Of a DNA stretch of 64,000 nucleotides, positions 8,734 through 16,687 are shown one piece after another. How positions within the stretch are numbered: the first letter of the stretch is position 1; each line of letters opens with the position of its first letter. The position numbers and the translations under genes were made by a program. The notes below the pieces were generated by a model, which worked only from the letters and a program-made list of their open reading frames with translations, was not told the origin of the DNA and made no database searches. The DNA comes from CAZDBA01 sp965224765 (GTDB lineage: Bacteria > Planctomycetota > Planctomycetia > Pirellulales > Pirellulaceae): NCBI GenBank assembly GCA_965224765.1, contig CBDDAC010000025.1, positions 1 through 64,000 on the forward strand, in the 5' to 3' direction.

Positions 8734-9363
8734 CTAGTTGTTCTGCGTTTCGTAGACGGCCTGGAATAATGCCTCGACGTCTTTGAACTTTTTTTGAGTC
8801 GCAAGCGGGCCATCCAACAGTTTGCGAGATTCCGCTTCGCTGTGCCCCATGGAGCAAAGGATTTGAAAGACTTCGTCGACGATATTGCGTTCAACATCCG
8901 CGGAACTTTCCGTCTCATCGCGACTCGCCATCAACGCGAACTTAGGCATTTTTCTGCGTAGGTCAGCGATCATTCGTTCTGCCATTGCGCCGCCAATGCC
9001 TGGCAATGTTTTGACCGTGTCGACGTCCTGTTGTTCGATTGCGCGGGCAATATCCTGAACAGGGCGAACCATTGCCTTGAGAGCTTTTTTTGCCCCCAGG
9101 CCTTTCACGCCACATATTAAATCAAAAAACTCACGCTCTACTTCACTGTTGAACCCGATCAGACGAGGAAACATTCGTCCTCCCGTTGTTGGGTTTCCAT
9201 CCAGACAATGGATCGTGTGAAGCGCGATGATTTTCTCGATTGATCCTTGCAATTGGCGACGAGTGAATTCGGGGATCATGACTTCGTATTCAAACGGAGG
9301 CGACTCCAGTGTGGCTTTGTCGTCGGTGAGTCGCAAAAGTTTCCCGGTTAATTTGGTGATCAT
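8734..9363 (-). CDS. ruvA: Holliday junction branch migration protein RuvA
   Basis: A 209-residue protein of normal RuvA length. It begins MITKLTGKLL as an OB-fold strand, carries TIHCLDGNPTTGG and a GFNSEVEREFFDLI segment in domain I, then helix-hairpin-helix motifs (GVKGLGAKKAL and LPGIGGAMAERMI), and ends with a small three-helix domain III (about 160-205) that contacts RuvB. RuvA tetramers bind four-way junctions and, with the RuvB motor, drive branch migration. It follows ruvC by 41 bases on the minus strand in the order ispF-ruvC-ruvA. No ruvB is in the window. Confidence 0.95.
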   Translation of the reverse strand: MITKLTGKLLRLTDDKATLESPPFEYEVMIPEFTRRQLQGSIEKIIALHTIHCLDGNPTTGGRMFPRLIGFNSEVEREFFDLICGVKGLGAKKALKAMVRPVQDIARAIEQQDVDTVKTLPGIGGAMAERMIADLRRKMPKFALMASRDETESSADVERNIVDEVFQILCSMGHSEAESRKLLDGPLATQKKFKDVEALFQAVYETQNN

Positions 9364-9404
9364 GCTTGGTAGGTCTATAAGGTGCAGAACAGGTTGGTAG
9401 TGTC

Positions 9405-9935
9405 TTAACGGGAGTTGAGTTTGCGAAGCTCAAGTTGTTGTGCTCGTGATTGAAACCAGTGGCATATGGCAATGGCTAAAGCATCTGCGACGTCCGCAGG
9501 TTCAGGTGGTTCGGCGAGACCAAGCTCATGCTTGACCGCGTTTTGAACTTGAGCCTTAGGGGCCCGACCGTTGCCGGTTAGTATTCGTTTGATTTGCGTT
9601 GCCGCATAGTCATGGAGGGGAATGTCGTTTTGTGAGGCCGCCAAAACCAGAACCCCCCGAGCATGTCCCATCAGAATCGCAGTCCGTGGGCGCTCGTAGT
9701 GACTGTAAAGTTGTTCGATGGAGATGACATTGGGGTGCAATGACTGAATGACATCTGTGATGCCGTCGTGAATTGATTTCAGGCGGACTGTGAGGGTATC
9801 AGACCGTCTTGATTTGACAATTCCGCCTTCGACCAAAGTCATCGAGTTTCCGACAACGTCAATGACCCCATATCCAGTGATATTGAGTCCGGGATCGATG
9901 CCAAGAATACGAGTTGTGGATTCAATTGAGTTCAC
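9405..9935 (-). CDS. ruvC: Crossover junction endodeoxyribonuclease RuvC
   Basis: A 176-residue RNase H-fold resolvase starting with GTG. The acidic catalytic positions are present: GIDPG near the N terminus, ISIEQLYSHY, and the DVADALAIAICH helix carrying two Asp. The basic ATQIKRILTGNGRAPKAQV loop that contacts DNA is also intact. RuvC cuts Holliday junctions symmetrically. The gene lies between ispF (26 bases upstream) and ruvA, a compact minus-strand group. Confidence 0.96.
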   Translation of the reverse strand: MNSIESTTRILGIDPGLNITGYGVIDVVGNSMTLVEGGIVKSRRSDTLTVRLKSIHDGITDVIQSLHPNVISIEQLYSHYERPRTAILMGHARGVLVLAASQNDIPLHDYAATQIKRILTGNGRAPKAQVQNAVKHELGLAEPPEPADVADALAIAICHWFQSRAQQLELRKLNSR

Positions 9936-9961
9936 GCGTGCTCCATCACGTCAAATTGGTG

Positions 9962-10450
9962 CTACCTTTTGTACAGTAAACAGGCGCATTGGGCCATGAT
10001 TGCCAGTTCATTTCCAACGGGTCCCACCTTCTCGCCTGTTTTTGCTTTGATGCCAACCCGCTCGGAAGATATCGACAGGATTTGGGCAATGCGTTTGGCG
10101 ATAGCTTGCTTGTGGGGAGACAGCTTGGGACGCTGGGCGAACACGATGCAGTCGAGATTGATGATCTCAAACCCTTTGTTGGCCGCGACATCGAAGGCTG
10201 TTTTCAGCATCATTGCCGAGTCTTTTCCTTTGTTTTCATCGTCAGTATCGGGGAAAAGCTCACCAATGTCGCCTTTTCCACAGGCTCCAAGTAGGGCGTC
10301 AGTGATTGCATGCAGCAAAACGTCGGCATCACTGTGCCCGATCATATGCTTGTCATGATCAATCGAGATCCCACCCAGGACTAACGGTCCGCCATCACCC
10401 AAGCGGTGAGTGTCGTGTCCAATTCCAATTCTTAAGTTTGCCGGATTCAT
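9962..10450 (-). CDS. ispF: 2-C-methyl-D-erythritol 2,4-cyclodiphosphate synthase (IspF)
   Basis: A 162-residue protein with the zinc-binding and substrate motifs of IspF: GIGHDTHRL, GGISIDHDK, IGHSDADVLLHAITDALLGA, GDIGELFPDTD and the C-terminal KAKTGEKVGPVGNELAIMAQ. The enzyme forms the cyclic diphosphate of the non-mevalonate isoprenoid pathway, so this organism makes isoprenoids through MEP. It is a stand-alone IspF with no IspD fusion and is the first gene of the ispF-ruvC-ruvA group. The start ATG is unambiguous. Confidence 0.96.
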   Translation of the reverse strand: MNPANLRIGIGHDTHRLGDGGPLVLGGISIDHDKHMIGHSDADVLLHAITDALLGACGKGDIGELFPDTDDENKGKDSAMMLKTAFDVAANKGFEIINLDCIVFAQRPKLSPHKQAIAKRIAQILSISSERVGIKAKTGEKVGPVGNELAIMAQCACLLYKR

Positions 10451-10655
10451 TTAATCGATCAAAGTTACGAGTTTCACAAAGTATATCCAGATTCAACTAA
10501 ACGTGTGAGGTGTGCTGAACATGATCGTCATCGGATCAGATGCCAAAAGACCTTGTATGAGTGGTAACTGTTCACCGTAGCCAAAACGTTAAATGCAGCG
10601 AAGGCGAATCGAACCTCGCCTGTTGAACTCAAGTCGATCAACCTATAATCCGGCC

Positions 10656-11654
10656 ATGGCAATTATCGAAATCAAGAATTTATCGAAGTCCTATCAAGTC
10701 TATCAAAAGAAAGAAGGGCTCTGGGCGTCGATTCGCGGTCTCGCAAAACGGGAATATCGCGACGTCAAAGCGGTGGACGGAATCGATCTTCAGGTAGAGC
10801 AGGGTGAGTTCGTCGCGTTTTTGGGCCCCAATGGAGCGGGGAAAACGACCACACTTAAATTGTTGTCTGGCGTGATTAGTCCGACCAGCGGCGAGGCTTC
10901 GGTGATGGGGTTTACGCCCTGGGAACGTACTAACGAATATCGCCGAAAGTTTGCCTTGGTGATGGGGCAAAAGAATCAACTGTGGTGGGATCTTCCCGCT
11001 GCTGAATCTTTTCGGCTTCATCAACATATTTACGGGATCGAAGATTTTGATCGCACCAAAAGTGAACTCACCGATCTTTTGGATGTCACCCATCTGCTCG
11101 GTCAGCCCGTTCGAGAGCTTTCGCTAGGCGAACGGATGAAAATGGAACTGATTGCGGCGCTTCTTCATTCGCCCGATGTCCTGTTTCTCGATGAGCCGAC
11201 CATTGGCTTGGATGTGATCGCTCAGCACAAAATCCAACAGTTTTTGAAAACTTATCAGCGTGAACGCAAGATTACGATTTTGTTGACTAGCCACTACATG
11301 AAAGACATCGCTGCGCTTTGTCAGAGGGTGGTAATTATCGCAGGCGGAAAGATTCACTATGACGGATCGTTGAGTGGAATTGTCGATCGATTTAGTAGCG
11401 ACAAAATCGTGACGCTACAGTTGGGAGAGACTGAGGACTTTTCAAGTTTCTCTCAGCTGCCCAATGTGATCGAAGTCGAGCCACCAAAAGTCAAATTTAG
11501 AATTGCTCGTGACGACGTTGCCAAAGTCCTCGGAGAGTTGTTGTCATCCAAGAACATCGAAGACATCGTCGTTGAAGATCCTCCTTTGGAAGAGGTGATT
11601 GCCAGCGTGTTTACCGAAGCTGCGAATCAGGGGGCGGTGGCGACGGCCAATTGA
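10656..11654 (+). CDS. ABC transporter ATP-binding protein (ABC-2 exporter operon)
   Basis: I choose ATG 10656 because homologous sequence begins MAIIEIKNLSKSY; an in-frame ATG at 10593 would add 21 unrelated residues. The 332-residue protein has Walker A GPNGAGKTT (57-65), a signature LSLGERMKMEL, Walker B VLFLDEPTIGLD and an H-loop LLTSHYM. A C-terminal beta region of about 90 residues follows, as in ABC-2 exporter ATPases. It powers the two membrane subunits encoded directly downstream, with frames touching or overlapping. Substrate unknown; relatives export antibiotics, lipids or polysaccharide. Confidence 0.9.
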   Translation: MAIIEIKNLSKSYQVYQKKEGLWASIRGLAKREYRDVKAVDGIDLQVEQGEFVAFLGPNGAGKTTTLKLLSGVISPTSGEASVMGFTPWERTNEYRRKFALVMGQKNQLWWDLPAAESFRLHQHIYGIEDFDRTKSELTDLLDVTHLLGQPVRELSLGERMKMELIAALLHSPDVLFLDEPTIGLDVIAQHKIQQFLKTYQRERKITILLTSHYMKDIAALCQRVVIIAGGKIHYDGSLSGIVDRFSSDKIVTLQLGETEDFSSFSQLPNVIEVEPPKVKFRIARDDVAKVLGELLSSKNIEDIVVEDPPLEEVIASVFTEAANQGAVATAN

Positions 11655-11659
11655 TCGCA

Positions 11660-12487
11660 ATGTATATACGTGCAATGACATGGTGGACCTTCCTTTGCAT
11701 TTCGCTGAATGAGCGATTGGTGTATCGGGGAGATTTTATTCTTGGGACGCTAATGCGCTTCCTGCCAACGATCACACAGATTTTTCTGTGGGGTGCAATT
11801 TTCTCTTCGGTGAGCGATTCGCAAATTGAGGGCTATCGTTTTGGCGATATTATTGCCTATTATCTGCTGACGACTATCAGCCGAGCCTTTTCCAGCATGC
11901 CAGGACTAACGACAGGGATTGCCTCTCAAGTTCGCAGTGGTGAGATCAAAAAATTCTTAATTCAGCCGATTGATATGGTGGGCTGCCTGTTGATACAACG
12001 TATTGCACACAAGCTGGTTTACTACTTGATGGCGGCGCTTCCATTCACGTTGGTTTTCTTCCTCTGCCGTGGATTTTTTGTTGAAGGATGGCCTTCGGCA
12101 GAAGTTTTGATCGTCTATTTTGCTTCATTGATTTTGGGTTTTTTGCTGGGCTACTTTCTCGAGTGTTGCATCGGATTGGTTTCGTTTTGGTGGTTGGAAG
12201 TAGGTTCGCTGACGTTTATCTTCATGTTGATGAACTTTTTTCTATCCGGTCATATGTTTCCTTTGGAGCTGTTGCCAAGCGATCCCGTTGACATTCGCGG
12301 CTTCGTTGAGATGCTGCCGTTTAAATACTTGGCCTATTTTCCTGCCGCTGTTTTTCTTGGAAAGGTGAGTGGGGCTGAGATGTATCTGGGGTTGGCCATT
12401 GAATTGGTTTGGGTTGTGTTCTTTATCGTCCTGGCCCGAACTTTGTGGTGGCGTGGCGTGAATCGTTACAGTGGATTTGGAGGCTGA
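11660..12487 (+). CDS. ABC-2 type permease, first membrane subunit (DUF990-like)
   Basis: About 275 residues with six membrane segments and a hydrophilic N terminus (MYIRAMTWWTFLCISLNERL). The body resembles the ABC2_membrane_6 family: TTGIASQVRSGEIKKFLIQPID is the typical cytoplasmic loop, followed by FFLSGHMFPLELLP and FKYLAYFPA. A TTG at 11651 overlapping the ATPase stop is an alternative start; ATG 11660 fits the family better. It pairs with the next gene to form the transmembrane channel of the exporter. Confidence 0.85.
   Translation: MYIRAMTWWTFLCISLNERLVYRGDFILGTLMRFLPTITQIFLWGAIFSSVSDSQIEGYRFGDIIAYYLLTTISRAFSSMPGLTTGIASQVRSGEIKKFLIQPIDMVGCLLIQRIAHKLVYYLMAALPFTLVFFLCRGFFVEGWPSAEVLIVYFASLILGFLLGYFLECCIGLVSFWWLEVGSLTFIFMLMNFFLSGHMFPLELLPSDPVDIRGFVEMLPFKYLAYFPAAVFLGKVSGAEMYLGLAIELVWVVFFIVLARTLWWRGVNRYSGFGG
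12479..12483 (+). promoter_or_regulatory. Shine-Dalgarno site deciding the start of the second permease
   Basis: GGAGG inside the 3' end of the first permease gene sits five bases before ATG 12489. It makes that ATG more likely than the GTG at 12471. Confidence 0.6.
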
Positions 12488-12488
12488 T

Positions 12489-13376
12489 ATGTCCGATGGA
12501 TCTGCACCCGTGAAGAATGGACCGTCACTTCGGCCTCCGTATGGAAAGGTCTTTTTGACGTTTGCGCGAAACTCGTTGGTTCGCGATATGTCGTTTCGTG
12601 CGAACTTTGTTTTTCAGTGCCTCTCGTCGATTTGTTGGGCGATGATGAACTTCGGCTTGTTCAAGATTATTTACGGACACGCGAATACGATCGGTGCTGG
12701 ATGGGGAGAAGGCGAATTTTTTATCTTTCTCGGGACCATCTGGATTATCAACTCGATCGTGCAAACTTTTTTTATGGCTAACGCTCAAGAATTTAGTGAG
12801 TTGATTCGGACGGGCAATTTAGATTTTGCCTTGCTAAAGCCAATTGATACCCAGTTTTTGATTTCCTTTCCTCGGATCACATGGGCGCAATTGCCCAATG
12901 GATTTTTGGGGATCGCCCTGATCGTTTACCATCTCAATTTGCTTGCGGGAGATGCCGAAAAGGAATTGCATATTTCTTTTGGAACGATTGTTGGGTTTGT
13001 TGCACTGGTGATTTGTGGTGTGATCGTCATGTATAGCGTGATGATCATTCTGGCGTCGACCAGTATTTGGCTTGGGCGCAATCAACAGTTGCATAGCTTT
13101 TGGTTTTACATCACCAATTTCTATCGCTATCCGATGGAGATTTATCAGACGAATGCAATCGGGTGGGCGTTTTGGGGAATCTTCACCTTTATCGTTCCGA
13201 TCCTTGTCGTGTCCAATGTCCCGGCGAGAGTTTTGGCTCAACCTTCTGGCTATCCATTTCAAGGCTGGGAATGGGGATTGGCGGGATATGCGGTTTTGTC
13301 TGCAATACTGAGTGTTTTGATTAGCCGCTGGATCTTCAAGCTTGCTCTTAAGGGCTATCGAAGCGCAAGCAGCTAA
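12489..13376 (+). CDS. ABC-2 type permease, second membrane subunit (DUF990-like)
   Basis: About 295 residues with six predicted membrane helices. The loop ANAQEFSELIRTGNLDFALLKPID aligns in position with the RSGEIKKFLIQPID loop of the preceding subunit, so the two are paralogous halves of one transporter. The start is one base after the upstream stop, preceded by GGAGG. The conserved end VLISRWIFKLALKGYRSASS is typical of the family. It completes the ATPase-permease-permease operon, which ends at a hairpin made of two dispersed repeats. Confidence 0.85.
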   Translation: MSDGSAPVKNGPSLRPPYGKVFLTFARNSLVRDMSFRANFVFQCLSSICWAMMNFGLFKIIYGHANTIGAGWGEGEFFIFLGTIWIINSIVQTFFMANAQEFSELIRTGNLDFALLKPIDTQFLISFPRITWAQLPNGFLGIALIVYHLNLLAGDAEKELHISFGTIVGFVALVICGVIVMYSVMIILASTSIWLGRNQQLHSFWFYITNFYRYPMEIYQTNAIGWAFWGIFTFIVPILVVSNVPARVLAQPSGYPFQGWEWGLAGYAVLSAILSVLISRWIFKLALKGYRSASS

Positions 13377-13403
13377 TGCAAGGCGAGCGTTCCCGGTCTT
13401 TCC

Positions 13404-13438
13404 GGGAGGTTGAGGCGGTTAAGGCTCCTGCCGCAACA
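13404..13438 (-). repeat. Dispersed hairpin repeat family, degenerate copy 2
   Basis: GGGAGGTTGAGG is followed by an extra short segment and then GGCTCCTGCCGCAACA, so this copy carries a small insertion. Confidence 0.6.
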
Positions 13439-13452
13439 AGTGGTTGGTTTCT

Positions 13453-13517
13453 TGGGAGGTTGAGGCTCCTGCCGAAACAACCGCCGTTTCTGTTTCGGCA
13501 GGAGCCTCAACCTCCCA
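13453..13517. repeat. Perfect inverted pair of the dispersed repeat (copies 3 and 4), possible bidirectional terminator
   Basis: Two copies face each other with 27 identical paired bases (13453-13479 and 13491-13517) and an 11-base spacer. It lies between the convergent ends of the ABC permease gene and the YaiI-like gene, where a long hairpin could stop transcription from both sides. No T run follows, so the terminator role is inferred from position. Confidence 0.75.
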
Positions 13518-13622
13518 GCAATGCGAAAGCCCTAGTCCAAGTTGGACTTACCGATAGCGTCACCTCGTCGTTGTTCCAAGACAAAACGACGAAGATACCG
13601 CCGTACCTAAACCAAACGCGCA

Positions 13623-14108
13623 CTAGGTTCCTCGAAGTTTTACGTGCTTGGTCAGTGTTCGATCCAATTGATTGGCGAATGCTTGAATGTCTTTTTGGCC
13701 AAGTGGTTTGGGGCCGCCGGTTTCAACTCCTGCTGAGCGAAATTGTTCCATCAGGTTTCTTGATGCCAGTCGCCCATGGACCGATTTTTCGTCGTAGAGC
13801 TCACCGCGTGTCCCGATTGCGATGCCGCCTTTTTCAACGACTCGCGCGGCGAGGGGAATGTCGCCAGTGATCACGATATCCCCGGTATGCATTTTTTCGG
13901 CAATCAGGTTGTCAGCAATGTCAGCGCCGTAGGGGACTGTGATCACTTGGATCAATGTTGAATCTGGTGCACGGGAAGATTGATTGGCGACCATTACCAG
14001 AGGAATGTTCAAACGCTTTGCCGTTCGAAAAAGGATGTCTTTGATGGCGTTTGGGCAGGCATCTGCGTCGATCCAGATGCGAAAATCGGATGGGGGTTGT
14101 GAGGGCAC
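13623..14108 (-). CDS. YaiI/YqxD family protein (DUF188)
   Basis: A 161-residue protein with GTG start, IWIDADACPNAIKDIL, DIVITGDIPLA, GTRGELYDEKSVHGRLA and RNLMEQFRSAG. These are the conserved blocks of the YaiI/YqxD family, a PIN-like fold with acidic residues. The biochemical role of the family is not established; a nuclease-like activity has been proposed on structural grounds. The gene is alone on the minus strand, converging on the ABC operon. Confidence 0.9.
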   Translation of the reverse strand: MPSQPPSDFRIWIDADACPNAIKDILFRTAKRLNIPLVMVANQSSRAPDSTLIQVITVPYGADIADNLIAEKMHTGDIVITGDIPLAARVVEKGGIAIGTRGELYDEKSVHGRLASRNLMEQFRSAGVETGGPKPLGQKDIQAFANQLDRTLTKHVKLRGT

Positions 14109-14859
14109 CAGTTCGTCTTTGTCTATTAGATGTTCGGAGGGGGTGGCAGTTTAGATCGCGATTCCGTTTCAATGTAGCGGACTTTTCTTAGTTTCACAGG
14201 CAAAAATACATCGTTGCCATGCCATTGATCGATACAAATTGCACTCGCCGCGATGGTTGAGCGTCAGTGCCAAAATCATTCGGTGAAAATAGGGATTAGG
14301 GTGTATCTCACAAGCAAACGACTGCATGGGCAACGGATTTGCGGACGGGTGTATTGCTTTCCTTGTCCCTGGAATGGGTTGAGTTGACGTTCTTATGTGG
14401 ATCTTGTTGGCAGGCTTGGGTGTCAAATAACCGCTCGGAAGTCTCGATTTGCCTAAGTTTCCAACGAGAAAACGGTCAGTGATAAGGGCAGCTTATTGAG
14501 ATTGAGCAGGTTTCTTTTGAGGCGAAAATAACGATTGTGCGGAAGAATCGGAAGTTGTGGTTTCGAGAAGCACTGATATTTGTCGGGATATGCTCGGTAG
14601 CTCCCGAATTGTTGGGCTAAAAGCTTGAATTAAGATTCTTCGTTTTTAGAATCGATAAAGAGCGAATGGGCGTACGGTAAATTGGGGTGGATTGCGAAAA
14701 CTTGTCGGTAAATCAGGCAAAGTTTCCCCAACAGCGAGTTATAATTGCCAATTGACTGTGCTTCGTCTGCCCAGATTCGCCAGTCTCTCGAGATTTACTA
14801 CTGGAATACTAAAATTACGGTTCGAGTGAACTGTTAAATCAAGTGGAGCCCAAAACAAG
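14109..14859. other. Long intergenic region with divergent promoters
   Basis: About 750 bases between the YaiI-like gene (minus) and the HTH protein (plus). One open frame on the minus strand (14169-14426, 85 codons) has low-complexity composition and no recognisable domain; I do not call it. No tRNA, terminator or dispersed repeat copy is seen. Confidence 0.4.
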
Positions 14860-16188
14860 ATGGCCAATCTGATTCCTATGGACCAAGCTGCAGCGATGCT
14901 TGGTGTTTCTGCCGACAAGCTAACCGAGATGCGATCGAACAATGAAGTGTTCGGATACCGGGATGGTTCGACCTGGAAATTCAAGATGAGTGAGTTGGAG
15001 CGTGTCGCAGGTGGTTTGGGAATAACGCTTAATACGGCGGCTCCAACAATGGATCTGGATGACGATATGGATTTTGAATTGAGTGATTCTTCGACTGAAA
15101 TTTCATCATCCGAGTTATCGGCAGATTTTTCGGAAGACAGTTCTTTGGATATCCTTGCGGATAGTGCTGCCGAGTTCACTTTGGAAAGCGGAGAGTTGTC
15201 ATTGGAAGAAAGTGGCGAACTCAAGCTTGAGGGCGCCAGTGATGTATTGGGCGACGACGAAGAACTTTCTTTTGGCAGTAGTAGCCTCTCATTGGCAGCG
15301 GGCAGCAGCAAGAAGCTTGGACCGAACGATACAGGGGATCTATTGGCCGACGATGAGCTGATGGATGCTTCCGCATCAGATACGGGCAAGATGAATGCGC
15401 GCGACGACAAGCTTTCGGTTGAAGAAGACGATTTGTTTTCGGACGAATTGGAGTTGGCCGACAGTAGCAGCTTCGATGACAGTGCTGGACTTAGCAGCGA
15501 TTTTGAAGACAGTGATCTAATCCTGGACGATAGTGACTCCAGTGCTGAAGTAGAACTGGGGGCTTCCGATGCAGCAATCGGTTTGAGTGCCAGTGAAAGT
15601 GGAATACAACTTGATGAAGTCCCATTGGAACTTGGCGGCTCAGACATCGACTCATTGGAACTGCCAGAAGACGATGATGACTTCCTTGAGCTTGATAGTG
15701 CAATGATGATGGCTCAGGAAGACGAATTCAAGCTAACGGCTTTGGAGGAAGATCTCGACGATCAATCGAGTGGCTCTCAAGTTATCGCGTTGGAAGACTC
15801 AGAAATTTACACTGACGATTCTGAAGGTCCGATTCTTGGAGACAACGATGAGTTGGGCCAGCCTGCATTATTGCCGGCATCGGATCCCGCTTACGGTTCG
15901 GATCCTGCTTACGGTGCCGATGGCACTCAGGGCTCAGTCTTTGATCAAGCAGGTGTTGGCATGGGGTCTGCCGCGATGGCGGGTGCAGGGCCGATGGCTG
16001 CAACCGTTGCTGCTCCTGAGGCGCCTTATTCAATTTGGCAAGTGATCTCTCTTGCCGCGGTTACCGGCATTTTGGGCCTGGGCGGTATCATTGGATACGA
16101 CGTAGCCCGAAACCTTTGGATGGCCGAGGACAAGATCATTAGCAGCGGTTTGCTGAAGTTCTTCTTGGACATTACTGGCATGCGCTAG
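14860..16188 (+). CDS. Acidic HTH-domain protein with C-terminal membrane segment
   Basis: Residues 1-55 form a MerR/excisionase-type helix-turn-helix (MDQAAAMLGVSADKL, NNEVFGYRDGSTWKFKMSELE). Residues 65-380 are an extremely acidic Ser/Asp/Glu-rich region with repeated LDDDSD- and ELSLEESGEL-like stretches, probably disordered. A single transmembrane helix lies at about 391-416 (ISLAAVTGILGLGGIIGY), followed by a short tail. The design, an N-terminal DNA- or protein-binding head tethered by a long acidic linker to the membrane, fits a planctomycete family of unknown function. It has its own terminator. A Ser-rich frame on the opposite strand is a shadow of the Ser/Asp codons. Confidence 0.75.
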   Translation: MANLIPMDQAAAMLGVSADKLTEMRSNNEVFGYRDGSTWKFKMSELERVAGGLGITLNTAAPTMDLDDDMDFELSDSSTEISSSELSADFSEDSSLDILADSAAEFTLESGELSLEESGELKLEGASDVLGDDEELSFGSSSLSLAAGSSKKLGPNDTGDLLADDELMDASASDTGKMNARDDKLSVEEDDLFSDELELADSSSFDDSAGLSSDFEDSDLILDDSDSSAEVELGASDAAIGLSASESGIQLDEVPLELGGSDIDSLELPEDDDDFLELDSAMMMAQEDEFKLTALEEDLDDQSSGSQVIALEDSEIYTDDSEGPILGDNDELGQPALLPASDPAYGSDPAYGADGTQGSVFDQAGVGMGSAAMAGAGPMAATVAAPEAPYSIWQVISLAAVTGILGLGGIIGYDVARNLWMAEDKIISSGLLKFFLDITGMR

Positions 16189-16249
16189 AACATTTTTCAG
16201 GCAATAGTAGGGCAGATCCGAACGGCCAGCCCAATCAACTTGAAACACA

Positions 16250-16286
16250 AAGCCTCAGTCGAATTTGCGACTGGGGCTTTCTTTGT
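16250..16286 (+). terminator. Rho-independent terminator after the HTH membrane protein
   Basis: A 12-bp stem (AAGCCTCAGTCG with CGACTGGGGCTT, one wobble pair), a 6-base loop, then TTTCTTTG. It is 61 bases beyond the stop codon. Confidence 0.85.
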
Positions 16287-16304
16287 TGATGAAGGCTCCC
16301 AAAT

Positions 16305-16372
16305 CTCTGTGTTCCTCCGAGACCTCTGTGGTAATTCGAATTGAACCACAGAGGGCGCGGAGGTACACAGAG
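16305..16372. repeat. Intergenic inverted repeat of the CACAGAGG type
   Basis: Arms CTCTGTGTTCCTCCG...CCTCTGTGGT and ACCACAGAGG...CGGAGGTACACAGAG fold into one long imperfect stem, with an AATTCGAATT palindrome at the tip. Similar CACAGAGG elements occur in many planctomycete and verrucomicrobial genomes (recalled, not checked). No gene lies between 16189 and 16687. Confidence 0.6.
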
Positions 16373-16674
16373 GAAAAGGCACGATAGGAACAGAAGGATC
16401 CAGGACGGCACACTGAGATCCTTTAATTTGAGTGACGGACTGGTGCTGCCTGCACAAAGTGGTGTGACTGTGTGAACGGTTAACGGATGTCAGAGGTAAA
16501 AGAACACGGAAATTCAGTATGAAATTCAACTTGTCGTGCTTTCATTTGGTGTGCAGCGTCATTGTTGTTTTTGTTACCATTCGCGTATCGGGAATTCTTG
16601 CTGAGAATGAGTGTAGGCAGTTTGTGCTGCAGCCTTTCTTTCAATGGCACTTGGAATCGTAGCGGTAATTTACG

Positions 16675-16679
16675 AAGGA
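16675..16679 (+). promoter_or_regulatory. Shine-Dalgarno site deciding the start at 16688
   Basis: AAGGA eight bases before ATG 16688. It favours this start over the far upstream in-frame ATG at 16562, which would precede the signal peptide with 42 unrelated residues. Confidence 0.55.
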
Positions 16680-16687
16680 CCTATTTG

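Noticed and set aside
13376..13870. A 164-codon open frame on the plus strand
   Set aside because: It runs through three copies of the dispersed hairpin repeat and into the antisense of the YaiI-like gene, with no recognisable protein features.
14169..14426. An 85-codon minus-strand frame in the long intergenic region
   Set aside because: Composition is not protein-like and there is no supporting motif or ribosome site.
14739..15647. A 302-codon Ser-rich open frame on the minus strand
   Set aside because: It is the reverse shadow of Ser/Asp/Glu codons of the HTH membrane protein, has no domain and no ribosome site.
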